13,763 nt of DNA, taken from CAZKXX01 sp964556705 (GTDB lineage: Bacteria > Acidobacteriota > Terriglobia > UBA7540). The notes under the pieces are model-generated. The model was not told the DNA's origin and made no database searches. It saw only the letters and a program-made list of their open reading frames with translations. The translations under genes were made by a program, and so were the position numbers. Positions 1-7,563 of this stretch are shown here, in pieces; positions within the stretch are counted from its first letter, which is position 1; every line of letters begins with the position of its first letter. The stretch covers positions 1-13,763 of the forward strand of contig CAZKXX010000101.1 of assembly GCA_964556705.1 (NCBI GenBank), written 5' to 3'.

Positions 1-2
1 AC

Positions 3-1103
3 ACGCCCGGTCTCGGTGATGTCGCCGCGTTTTGTGCCGTCAATCGCGTACATGTGCCCGACACCCTCGCCGTGCTCGGGGTCCTGCCCGTTGGCGATGT
101 ACACGAGGTCGCCGACGATGACCGGCGTCGAAATCAGCTCGTTGCGCGTGTGCGGCCACACGGAGTCTTTCGGGTTCGAGTCAAACTCCCAGAGTTTCTT
201 TCCGGTCTTCGCCTCGTAGCTGCGAACCCATCCGTCGCCCTGGCCCATCACCACCTGCATCACGCCGCCGATTTCTCCCACCGCCGGCGTGGACCACTGG
301 CCGTGCAGGATGTTTTCACCCGGCGAGGCGTCCTCCCACACGATTTCGCCCGTGTGCTTGTTCAGCGCGATGATGGCGGGCGCGTTGGGGGAGGGCACAT
401 TGACGTGGCTTTCATCCACGCCGTTCGAGGTGCTGACGAAGATCAGGTCGCCCCAGATGACCGGCGACGAATTCGACATGTTGTGCGGGTGATTGCCCAG
501 CTCTTCCATCATGTCGAATTTCCAGATGATGTCGGCGTCGAACTCGCCCGTGAATTTTTCGCCGGTGTACGGCCCGTTGTTCTTCCCGTCGCGGAACCCG
601 TGAATGTCGAGCGCGACGACTTCGCTGCGGTTGGTGACGTAATAGAGGATGTCGCCCTCCACGATCGGCGACGAACACACGCCCTGGTACGGCCAGTCGT
701 TCACGCGGCCCGCGGGAAGTTTTTCCGAGGTGTGCTGCCACAGGAATTCGCCGTCGGACGCGCGAAAAGCTTTCAGCACTCCTCGGTCACCCGGCTGTTT
801 TGGATCGCGCAGCGCCTCGTTGTTCGTCCCGACGAAAACCATGCCCTTCGCGACAACCGGATTTCCGTAGGTCTGCGAGCCGAGCGTTGCCACCCATTTA
901 ATGTTTTTCTTCGAGCCCACGTCCCAGGTCGTGGGCAGCCCTTTCACGCTCGAGACCATGTTGCGGTTCGGCGTTCCGCCCCACATCGGCCATTCGACCG
1001 CTGCCGGGTCCGAGGCCGCGAGCGGCGCGACGGGCATCGCCAGAGCCGCAACGAGCGCGACCCTCAGCCGCCGCAGAAGCGTCAATCCCCATTTTCGATT
1101 CAT
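3..1103 (-). CDS. PQQ-like beta-propeller repeat protein, secreted, C-terminus off the window
   Basis: Reading the minus strand from the ATG at 1103 gives 367 codons with no stop, so the gene runs past base 1. The N-terminus (MNRKWGLTLLRRLRVALV, then an Ala-rich stretch ending near PLAA-SDPA) looks like a Sec signal peptide. The mature part begins VEWPMWGGTPNRN and then shows blade-like repeats typical of PQQ/BamB-type propellers: SSPIVEGDILYYV, SSPVIWGDLIFVS, IIALNKHTGEIVWE, SYEAKTGKKLWEFD, STPVIVGDLVYIAN. GGAG lies about 5 nt before the start. It begins 9 bp after the stop of the upstream propeller gene, so the two are probably one transcript. The family is often annotated as PQQ-binding-like. 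Substrate, cofactor and any C-terminal cytochrome domain cannot be judged from this part. Family call is firm, function unknown. Confidence 0.85.
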   Translation of the reverse strand, partial: MNRKWGLTLLRRLRVALVAALAMPVAPLAASDPAAVEWPMWGGTPNRNMVSSVKGLPTTWDVGSKKNIKWVATLGSQTYGNPVVAKGMVFVGTNNEALRDPKQPGDRGVLKAFRASDGEFLWQHTSEKLPAGRVNDWPYQGVCSSPIVEGDILYYVTNRSEVVALDIHGFRDGKNNGPYTGEKFTGEFDADIIWKFDMMEELGNHPHNMSNSSPVIWGDLIFVSTSNGVDESHVNVPSPNAPAIIALNKHTGEIVWEDASPGENILHGQWSTPAVGEIGGVMQVVMGQGDGWVRSYEAKTGKKLWEFDSNPKDSVWPHTRNELISTPVIVGDLVYIANGQDPEHGEGVGHMYAIDGTKRGDITETGR

Positions 1104-1112
1104 GTGACTCCG

Positions 1113-3278
1113 TCAGTTCGGTATGACCTTGATGTTATCGAAGAAAATCTCAAACGGCGCGTCGGCGTAAATCCCCGGACTGCCCTTCCGGTTTCCGGCC
1201 TTGTCCACGCGGTCGATCGTCCACGCTTCGGGCTCGGGCTCCGCCACCGGCCACACTTTGCCGCGCACGCGCACCGCCCCGTCCGGAAGATTCTGAGTCT
1301 CGAGTTTCATGCGATACCACGTCTCCGGCTTCCAGGGGAACGGCACGGTGACGGTGCGTTCGGTTTCCGGCTGCCAGGCCTGAAGCTCGAGCCGCTGGTG
1401 CGCGCCGAAAATAACCAGCGCGTAGCGCTGCGCGATAACGCCCGCGTCGCCCATCTGCCGCCGCTTCAGTATGGCGCGCACATCGGCCGTAACCGTGTAG
1501 TTCGACCACTCGGTCGGCCCGAAGTACGACCGCGCGCGCTTGGTAAAGGGATTGTCGGCCAGTTTCACCAGCACCTTCGTCCCTTCCAGCTCGCGCACCT
1601 GATATTTTCCGCGAGTGTTAATCCAGTGCGGCGGGACGGAGTTGGGTGCGTACGACTCAAAATTCTCGTCCACAGGAAGCGGCGGAATGACGCGCGCGCG
1701 CGCGGTGCCACTCAGTTCGCCGACCGTCGCCTTCACAATTCCCGCCTGGGCGGCGGCCTCGCTCGCGACGGTGAAGCGCCCGTCGGACTCGACCTTGCCG
1801 TTCAGACCTTCGAGCGTCCAGGACGCGGGCGATTCCTTCACAAAGTTCCCGTGCTCATCGAAGAGCCTCGCGCGCAGGCGCACGGTCTCACCTGGCTTGA
1901 GCACGAGTTCCGCCGGCGCCACCTGCACCCAGGCCGGCTCGCCCGGCTTCACCTTTTCCGCCCGCTTCGCCGCCGGCGAGGAGGCTCCGCTCTTCTTGCC
2001 GAAGCTGTAAAGCGCGTGCGTGGTGACGAAAAACACCCGCCCGCGCGAAATGGCCGCGGAAGCGTAAATCTCTTCCGGTTCCGTTTCCGTTCCGAGCTGC
2101 TGCGCGCTGAGAATTTCGCATCCGTCCGCGCGCGGCCGAAGGATGTAGAACTTGCCCGTCTGCGTGCCGACGTAGAGTTTGCCATCGGCAAGGACGGGCG
2201 ACGCCCGCTGAATCGTGCCGAGGTTCAGCGTCCACTGGCGTTCCCCGCTGGCGGCGTCGAAAGCGTTCAGGTTCGAACTGTTGTCAATCAGATAGATCCG
2301 CTTGCCGTCCGTCACCGGCGAAGAATAACCGTTCAGGATTCCGGTTACCGCCCAGCGGACGCGGTCGCGGCCGAGTTCTCCGCGGCCCGTGCCGTCCACG
2401 GCGGCGATCAGGCCCATCTCGTTTGTGTCGAGGTTTTCTTCGCCATGCGAAACAAACACATCCGTGCCCACAAGGACCGCGCCCGTGTTGATGCCGCGCT
2501 TGCTCATCTCGAAGCGCCACACCGGCTCGCCCGTCTGCGGCTTGAGCGCGTGCGCCGCGCCGTCGCCGCCGCCCGCAATCAGCAGCCGCGTCCCATTGAT
2601 GACCGCCGCGATGGGCGGAGAGTACGTTGTGTCGTAGGGGCGTTGCCCGGGCGAGCTGACCCACACGGTCTCGCCCGATTTCTTGTCGAAGGCAAAGAAG
2701 CGGTGCGCGCCGCGCGCCTGGTCGCCCCAGCCGGCGGAAAGCCCGCTGACGATGACGAGGTCGCCTTCGATGACCGGAGAAACCGTGCGCCCGCCGTGCG
2801 TCGTGATGAGTCCGAAATCTTCGGCGAGCGATCGCTCCCAGAGGAGCTTGCCTTCGCGGTCGAGCGCCAGCAACAATCCGTGCCCGCCGAACGCGTAAAC
2901 GACGCCGGTCGCCGGGTCGGCCACGGGCGACGCCCAGGCGATGCGGTGTGGCGGCACATCGCTCTGAAAGACGTTGAACTGGTATTCCCACAAGACGCGG
3001 CCCGTGTCCGCGTCGAAGCACATCACGCGCTCCTGGCGCTCTGCGCCTTCGCCCGAGGCGTTCTGGAGATACACGCGGTCGCCGAGCACGATGGGCGTCG
3101 AACGCCCCCCGTAAGGCGCGCGCCAGTTCAGGTTTTCACCCGTGGGCGACCACTTCTCAGCCAGATTCTTCTCCGGCGACCTGCCGTCGCGCTCCGGGCC
3201 GCGCCAGTCGGGCCAGTCGCCGGCTCGCGCGCTCGTCGCGGCACACAGAAGCGTGAGGAAAACCAGTCGCGGAATCAT
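1113..3278 (-). CDS. Secreted PQQ-like beta-propeller with Ig-like and jelly-roll C-terminal domains
   Basis: From the ATG at 3278 the product is 721 residues. The frame extends six codons further to an ATG at 3296; neither start has a clear Shine-Dalgarno site, and 3278 gives the cleaner signal peptide (MIPRLVFLTLLCAATSARA). The mature protein opens GDWPDWRGPERDG. Propeller repeats fill roughly residues 20-425 (for example VMCFDADTGRVLWEY, LLALDREGKLLWER, LNAFDAASGERQWTL). Residues about 445-535 look like a bacterial Ig-like (Big_2-type) domain: a VQVAPAELVLKPGETVRL start, a WTL core strand and a DGRFTV strand. Residues about 537-721 look like a LamG/DUF1080-type jelly roll that begins DENFESYAPNSVPPHW and ends FEIFFDNIKVIPN. 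A role in binding a polymer or cell surface is inference. It is the first gene of a pair with the downstream propeller gene. Confidence 0.85.
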   Translation of the reverse strand: MIPRLVFLTLLCAATSARAGDWPDWRGPERDGRSPEKNLAEKWSPTGENLNWRAPYGGRSTPIVLGDRVYLQNASGEGAERQERVMCFDADTGRVLWEYQFNVFQSDVPPHRIAWASPVADPATGVVYAFGGHGLLLALDREGKLLWERSLAEDFGLITTHGGRTVSPVIEGDLVIVSGLSAGWGDQARGAHRFFAFDKKSGETVWVSSPGQRPYDTTYSPPIAAVINGTRLLIAGGGDGAAHALKPQTGEPVWRFEMSKRGINTGAVLVGTDVFVSHGEENLDTNEMGLIAAVDGTGRGELGRDRVRWAVTGILNGYSSPVTDGKRIYLIDNSSNLNAFDAASGERQWTLNLGTIQRASPVLADGKLYVGTQTGKFYILRPRADGCEILSAQQLGTETEPEEIYASAAISRGRVFFVTTHALYSFGKKSGASSPAAKRAEKVKPGEPAWVQVAPAELVLKPGETVRLRARLFDEHGNFVKESPASWTLEGLNGKVESDGRFTVASEAAAQAGIVKATVGELSGTARARVIPPLPVDENFESYAPNSVPPHWINTRGKYQVRELEGTKVLVKLADNPFTKRARSYFGPTEWSNYTVTADVRAILKRRQMGDAGVIAQRYALVIFGAHQRLELQAWQPETERTVTVPFPWKPETWYRMKLETQNLPDGAVRVRGKVWPVAEPEPEAWTIDRVDKAGNRKGSPGIYADAPFEIFFDNIKVIPN

Positions 3279-3354
3279 GTTATACGGGATTCCCATTCAG
3301 AGCTTGGTTTCGAGGATCGAGGCCGGAAGCGGCGATTGGCTGCGCGCCCGCTGC

Positions 3355-3381
3355 TTGACCGCCACTTCTCGAACATATAAT
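3355..3381 (+). promoter_or_regulatory. Candidate sigma70-type promoter for the plus-strand propeller gene
   Basis: TTGACC (3355-3360) and a perfect TATAAT (3376-3381) are separated by 15 bp, shorter than the usual 16-18. The element lies in the divergent region between two propeller genes and predicts a transcript start near 3388, about 95 bp before the likely start codon. Only the motif match supports it. Confidence 0.45.
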
Positions 3382-3482
3382 CTGCTTCATGTCGCGTCAA
3401 GCGAAGATTCGCGGAGCCGATGCCTCCGGCGCGCTCGTCCGGGGCTTGGCCCGCCACTCGAATGAATATACTTATGCCTTCG

Positions 3483-4883
3483 ATGCGGATCTTCTTCCGA
3501 ATGCTGCCCGTCGCCAGGCGTCGTCTTTCGCCTGGGGCACTGGCCCTCTCGGTGGTCCTCGTCGCCGCCGCGGGCCATGCGCAGAACTGGCCGTCCTTTC
3601 GCGGCCCTCACGCTACCGGCATCGCGGAGGGGCACGCGACGCCCGTCAAATGGGACGGCGAGAAAGGCGTCAACATTCTCTGGAAGACGGCGATTCCCGG
3701 CCTCTCGGTCTCAAGCCCCGTCATCTGGGGCGACCGGATTTTCGTCACCACCGCCGTTTCCAGCGATCCGCAGGCCTCGCTGCGCCACGGCCTCTACGGC
3801 GACATCACGCCTTCCGGCGACCTTTCGAAACATTCCTGGCGCGTTTACGCGCTCGACAAGCACACCGGCAGGATTCTCTGGGAGCGTGTGGCGCACGAGG
3901 GAGTTCCGCGCTCGAAACGCCATCCGAAATCCACTCAGGCGTCGCCCACGCCCGCGACCGACGGCAAACACGTTGTCGCCTTCTTCGGCTCGGAGGGACT
4001 TTACGCGTACGATTTCGATGGAAAACTCCTGTGGAAGAAAGACCTGGGCAGACTCAACGCCGGATGGTTCAAGGATCCCGACCTCGAATGGGGCATGGCG
4101 AGTTCCCCGATCATCCACGACGATAAGGTCATCGTGCAGTGCGACGTTCACGGCCCGTCGTTTATCGCCGCGTTCCGCCTCAAGGACGGCGCGGAAGTCT
4201 GGCGCACGCCGCGCGACGAGCATCCCTCCTGGGGCACGCCGACTATTGTGCGCGCCGCGGGTCGCGCCGAACTCGTCACCAACGCCACGAATTTTATTCG
4301 CGGCTATGACCCCGAGACGGGGAAAGAACGGTGGCGGCTCGGACGAAGCGCCGACATCACGGCCACCACTCCGTTCCTCGGCAAAGGATTCATCTTCGTC
4401 GTGAGCGGTTATTCGCCCATCCAGCCCATCTACGCCATCCGGCCGGGCGCGCGCGGCAATATCTCGCTGCGCGGCGGCGCCACGTCAAACGAATTTGTAG
4501 CCTGGTCACAACTCCGGGGCGGGAGTTACCTCCCCACGCCGCTTGTTTATGGCGACCACCTGTACGTCGTGCAGAACAACGGTGTCCTCGCCGTTTACGA
4601 CGCTGCGCGCGGCGAACGCCTTTACCAGCAGCGCCTCGGCGACAAACCCGGCGCCTACAGCGCTTCGCCCGTCGCCGCCGACGGCAAGGTCTATTTCGCA
4701 AGCGAAGACGGAGAGGTGATTGTGCTCAAGGCCGGAGCGAAGTATGAACTGCTTTCCGCGAACCCCATGGGCGAAGTCCTGATGGCCACACCCGCCATCT
4801 CCGAAGGCGTCCTCTACGTGCGCGGCCTGAAACACCTCTTCGCCATCGGCGCCGGAACTCGGGCGCGCCGCGGGGCGAAATAG
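3483..4883 (+). CDS. Secreted PQQ-like beta-propeller repeat protein (BamB-like)
   Basis: The frame is open from an ATG at 3420, with further ATGs at 3462, 3474, 3483 and 3501. The 3483 start (MRIFFRMLPVARRR followed by a hydrophobic stretch, cleavage near GHA-QN) gives a normal Sec signal peptide and a 466-residue protein. No Shine-Dalgarno site decides the start; a GGAG lies only 3 nt before 3420. The mature part starts QNWPSFRGPHATG, a close match to the opening of the neighbouring propeller proteins. Blades are visible as SSPVIWGDRIFV, VYALDKHTGRILWE, LYAYDFDGKLLWKKD, IRGYDPETGKERWRLG, PTPLVYGDHLYVVQNNG, SASPVAADGKVYFASEDG and TPAISEGVLYVRG. No catalytic or haem-binding motif (no CxxCH) was seen. 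Probably periplasmic. It converges on the OmpA-type gene with a 29-bp gap. Function unknown beyond the fold. Confidence 0.85.
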   Translation: MRIFFRMLPVARRRLSPGALALSVVLVAAAGHAQNWPSFRGPHATGIAEGHATPVKWDGEKGVNILWKTAIPGLSVSSPVIWGDRIFVTTAVSSDPQASLRHGLYGDITPSGDLSKHSWRVYALDKHTGRILWERVAHEGVPRSKRHPKSTQASPTPATDGKHVVAFFGSEGLYAYDFDGKLLWKKDLGRLNAGWFKDPDLEWGMASSPIIHDDKVIVQCDVHGPSFIAAFRLKDGAEVWRTPRDEHPSWGTPTIVRAAGRAELVTNATNFIRGYDPETGKERWRLGRSADITATTPFLGKGFIFVVSGYSPIQPIYAIRPGARGNISLRGGATSNEFVAWSQLRGGSYLPTPLVYGDHLYVVQNNGVLAVYDAARGERLYQQRLGDKPGAYSASPVAADGKVYFASEDGEVIVLKAGAKYELLSANPMGEVLMATPAISEGVLYVRGLKHLFAIGAGTRARRGAK

Positions 4884-4912
4884 ACGCGAGGTCCACTCGG
4901 CCTGAAGTCCGC

Positions 4913-5758
4913 TTACCTGTTTCCCGCCTGCGCCGGACCGATCAACTGGATCACCGAATCGATGATGGCGATTTCCACGCGCCGGTTGGCGGCGCGCGCC
5001 TGAGGCGCAGTTCCCTTCACCCGCGGACTCGATTTGCCATAGCCCTTCGTCGAGATAATCTCAGGATCGATTCCGGCCTCGACCAGGTAGCTGCGCACCG
5101 CCTGCGCGCGCCGCTGTGAGAGCCGCAGGTTGTATTCCTCCGTCCCGATGTCGTCGGTGTGCCCGTAGATGTCGATCCGGTAGCCTTTGGAGGCGAGCAG
5201 GACGCCGGCGATGCGGCTGAGTGTTTCGCGATGTTCGGGGCGGAGCGTCGCCTTGTCGAAATCGAACCGTAAAGTGTCCTCGCCCAGGCTCATCACCAGT
5301 CCCAGCGCCGTGCGGCGCGTCTCGGCAATCCGGCCGAGCGCTTTTTCCATCCGCTCGAGCTCCGCTTCGCGCTCTTTCCTCACTTGTTCCGCCTCTTCGC
5401 GCGCCGCTTGCGCTTCGCGCCTGGCGCCCTCCGCGATCCTTTCGTACTCCGCGCGCGCCCGCTCCGCCAGTTCGCGGCCGTGCGCCGCCTGGAGCGCGTT
5501 CTCCTCCGCCTGCGAGGCGCGAATCAGCGCCTCCTCGGACCGCTCGGCCGCCGCCTCGACGGTTCGAACCGACTCTTCCACTTGCCGGCTGAGGCGTTCG
5601 ACTTCGCGCCCCATCTGCCACAAACGGACGGAACCGAAGATGGCCAGGCCGAGAATTACGAGGGCGACGGCAATCAGCCAGCGGCTGTGCGCCGGCGCGA
5701 GGCGGTTCGAATAACCTCCATCCGGCGCGGGGCTCGGGTTGTTCTGATCAGAAATCAT
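4913..5758 (-). CDS. OmpA-family peptidoglycan-binding protein with membrane anchor and coiled coil
   Basis: 281 residues. A short N-terminal tail is followed by one hydrophobic helix (about residues 27-48, SRWLIAVALVILGLAIFGSV), then a charged Ala/Glu/Arg-rich coiled coil (about 50-148) and a C-terminal OmpA domain (about 162-265). The OmpA domain shows FDFDKATLRPEH, YGHTDDIG, NLRLSQRRA and ANRRVEIAI. Asp202 (HTD) and Arg217 (SQRRA) match the residues that grip diaminopimelate in the family. The helix is not a cleavable signal, so the protein is probably anchored in the inner membrane and reaches peptidoglycan across the periplasm. It has no beta-barrel. The start ATG at 5758 has a modest GGGA upstream. 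A -10-like GATAAT lies on the minus strand at 5776-5781 with no good -35. It is divergent from the membrane-anchored propeller gene. Confidence 0.88.
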   Translation of the reverse strand: MISDQNNPSPAPDGGYSNRLAPAHSRWLIAVALVILGLAIFGSVRLWQMGREVERLSRQVEESVRTVEAAAERSEEALIRASQAEENALQAAHGRELAERARAEYERIAEGARREAQAAREEAEQVRKEREAELERMEKALGRIAETRRTALGLVMSLGEDTLRFDFDKATLRPEHRETLSRIAGVLLASKGYRIDIYGHTDDIGTEEYNLRLSQRRAQAVRSYLVEAGIDPEIISTKGYGKSSPRVKGTAPQARAANRRVEIAIIDSVIQLIGPAQAGNR

Positions 5759-5847
5759 CGTCCCGTACCGTTTTCATTATCCCACACGCGGCGCCGATGA
5801 CCGAGACGATGTCGCGGCGGCATCGACCCCGCAGGCGCCGACAACAA

Positions 5848-5877
5848 TTGCCCGAGGGATTTCACTGCCTGTATACT
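5848..5877 (+). promoter_or_regulatory. Candidate promoter for the membrane-anchored propeller gene
   Basis: TTGCCC (5848-5853) and TATACT (5872-5877) are 18 bp apart, about 75 bp upstream of the ATG at 5952. It lies in the divergent intergenic region shared with the OmpA-type gene. Supported by motif match only. Confidence 0.4.
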
Positions 5878-5951
5878 GACATTGCGACGCGGAGATCGCG
5901 CGCATCCCGTTGGCGAGGCACCCGACGAAAACCCGAGAGGAGATGGCCGAG

Positions 5952-7505
5952 ATGAGCTGGCATCAACGTCCACGAAATATTTTGATCGCATCCGCCCTCA
6001 TTCCGCCCGCCGGGCTGGTCCTGCTCTGGGCGCGAAGCGGCGTGCGCGTGACCGCCAAACTTCTCGGCACGCTCGGCATCGCCGCGCTCAGTGTTCTCTA
6101 CATCCACCTGTTGTTTGGCATTCGCGTGGAAATGGCGGGCAGCGGGCAGAAGCCCATCATCTCACTCTACAAGGAAGAGAAGCACTACGAACGTCTCGAG
6201 CAGAGCCGCGCCGAGCAGCGCGAGGGTCCGACCGAAGCCGCCTCGGCCTCAGCGCCTGCCGAGCCGGCGCGCGAAGTGGCCGAGGCGACTCCCGCCGCGC
6301 TCCCGGCGGAAGTGCCCGCCGAGGCCCAGCCCGCCGCGGCCCCTCGTCCCTACTGGACGGGCTTTCGCGGTCCGAATCGCGACGGCCGCTACGACCAGAC
6401 ACCCGTCCTCACGCGCTGGCCGAGCGAAGGCCTGCCGCAACTGTGGCGCCAGCCCATCGGCGGCGGTTATGCCTCGTTTGTAATTGCCAACGACAAGGCT
6501 TATACGATTGAGCAACGACGGAATCAGGAAGTTCTCGCGGCTTACGACGTTCGCACGGGCCGCGAGTTGTGGACCCATGGCTGGCCCGCGCATTTCAGCG
6601 AGTCGATGGGCGGTGACGGCCCGCGCGCCACGCCCACGTGGGACGAAGGTCGGATCTACGCGCTGGGGGCGGAAGGCGAATTCCGCTGCCTCGACGCCGA
6701 GACCGGTAAGCGCATCTGGTCAAAAAACATTCTGGCCGACAACAACGCGACGAACCTGAGCTGGGGCATGGCCGCTTCGCCCCTCGTCGTGGAGGACAAG
6801 GTCATCGTGCTGCCCGGCGGGCGCTCCGGGAGTTCCGTCGTCGCTTATCACAAGCTGACGGGCGAGCCGGTCTGGAAAAGCCAGAGCGATATGCAGGCGT
6901 ACACGGCGCCGATGCTCGTCACGCTCGCAGGCGAACGCCAGCTCCTGGTGGTGAGCGCCCAGAGGGTGATGGGATTGCGCGTCGAAGACGGTTCGCTACT
7001 GTGGGACTATCCCTGGACAACGTCATACAACGTGAACGCGACGCAGCCGCTCTTGGTGAGTGAGAACCGCTTCTTCATCTCTTCCGGCTACGGCACGGGC
7101 GCGGCGGTCGTCGAAGTGAGCCGCACCGGAGAAGGTTTTGCGGCGCGAGAAATCTGGCGGAACGTCAACCTCAAGACGCGCTTCAATACGGCCGTCATCC
7201 ACGACGGCCACGCCTACGGGCTCGACGAAGGAATTCTGGCCTGCGTCGATGTGGCCAGCGGCGAGCGGAAGTGGAAGGGCGGACGATATGGTTACGGCCA
7301 GGTGCTGCTGGCCGAAGGGCACCTCATCATCCTCGCCGAATCGGGGGATCTCGTGCTGGTCGAGGCGACGCCGGAAGCGCATCGCGAGCTGGCGCGCTTC
7401 GAAGCGATTCGCGGCAAGACGTGGAACAACCCCGCCGCTTCGGGCGGTACGCTGCTGGTGCGCAACGCGCGGGAGATGGCGGCCTTCCGCATTTCACCGC
7501 CCTGA
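5952..7505 (+). CDS. Membrane-anchored PQQ-like beta-propeller repeat protein
   Basis: The frame opens at an ATG at 5910, but AGAGGAG at 5936-5942 lies 9 nt before the ATG at 5952, so I take 5952 (517 residues). Two hydrophobic helices follow at once (about residues 10-27, with a Pro-Pro pair, and 37-57), joined by a short basic loop. Then comes a charged and Ala/Pro/Glu-rich linker (about 58-133) and a propeller that opens PYWTGFRGPNRDG. Blades include LAAYDVRTGRELWTHG, FRCLDAETGKRIWSK, SPLVVEDKVIVLPGG, VVAYHKLTGEPVWKS and LRVEDGSLLWDY. No enzyme motif was seen. The topology is unclear: both the N-terminus and the loop are basic, so the side of the membrane holding the propeller cannot be fixed. 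It is the only one of the four propellers here without a cleavable signal peptide. It converges on the glycosidase gene across a strong palindrome. Confidence 0.85.
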   Translation: MSWHQRPRNILIASALIPPAGLVLLWARSGVRVTAKLLGTLGIAALSVLYIHLLFGIRVEMAGSGQKPIISLYKEEKHYERLEQSRAEQREGPTEAASASAPAEPAREVAEATPAALPAEVPAEAQPAAAPRPYWTGFRGPNRDGRYDQTPVLTRWPSEGLPQLWRQPIGGGYASFVIANDKAYTIEQRRNQEVLAAYDVRTGRELWTHGWPAHFSESMGGDGPRATPTWDEGRIYALGAEGEFRCLDAETGKRIWSKNILADNNATNLSWGMAASPLVVEDKVIVLPGGRSGSSVVAYHKLTGEPVWKSQSDMQAYTAPMLVTLAGERQLLVVSAQRVMGLRVEDGSLLWDYPWTTSYNVNATQPLLVSENRFFISSGYGTGAAVVEVSRTGEGFAAREIWRNVNLKTRFNTAVIHDGHAYGLDEGILACVDVASGERKWKGGRYGYGQVLLAEGHLIILAESGDLVLVEATPEAHRELARFEAIRGKTWNNPAASGGTLLVRNAREMAAFRISPP

Positions 7506-7510
7506 GCCTC

Positions 7511-7538
7511 GGCGGAGCGGGCCGCGGCCCGCTCCGCC
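7511..7538. terminator. Perfect 28-bp GC palindrome between convergent genes, probable bidirectional terminator
   Basis: The 28 bases starting GGCGGAGCGGGCCG are exactly self-complementary and would form a very stable hairpin in either transcript. It starts 5 bp after the plus-strand propeller stop and ends 25 bp before the stop of the minus-strand glycosidase. There is no T-tract on either side, so intrinsic termination is not assured. Position and symmetry support the call. Confidence 0.55.
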
Positions 7539-7563
7539 ACGAAGAACCCCGTCAGACAATGGG

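Noticed and set aside
54..3380. Plus-strand open frame of 1108 codons
   Set aside because: It lies antisense to two clear propeller genes and its translation is Arg/Ala/His-rich without any domain pattern; a typical shadow in GC-rich DNA.
3..7505. Propeller genes as PQQ-dependent alcohol dehydrogenases
   Set aside because: No catalytic Asp/Asn-Ca site pattern, disulfide pair or CxxCH haem motif was recognisable, so only the propeller fold is claimed.
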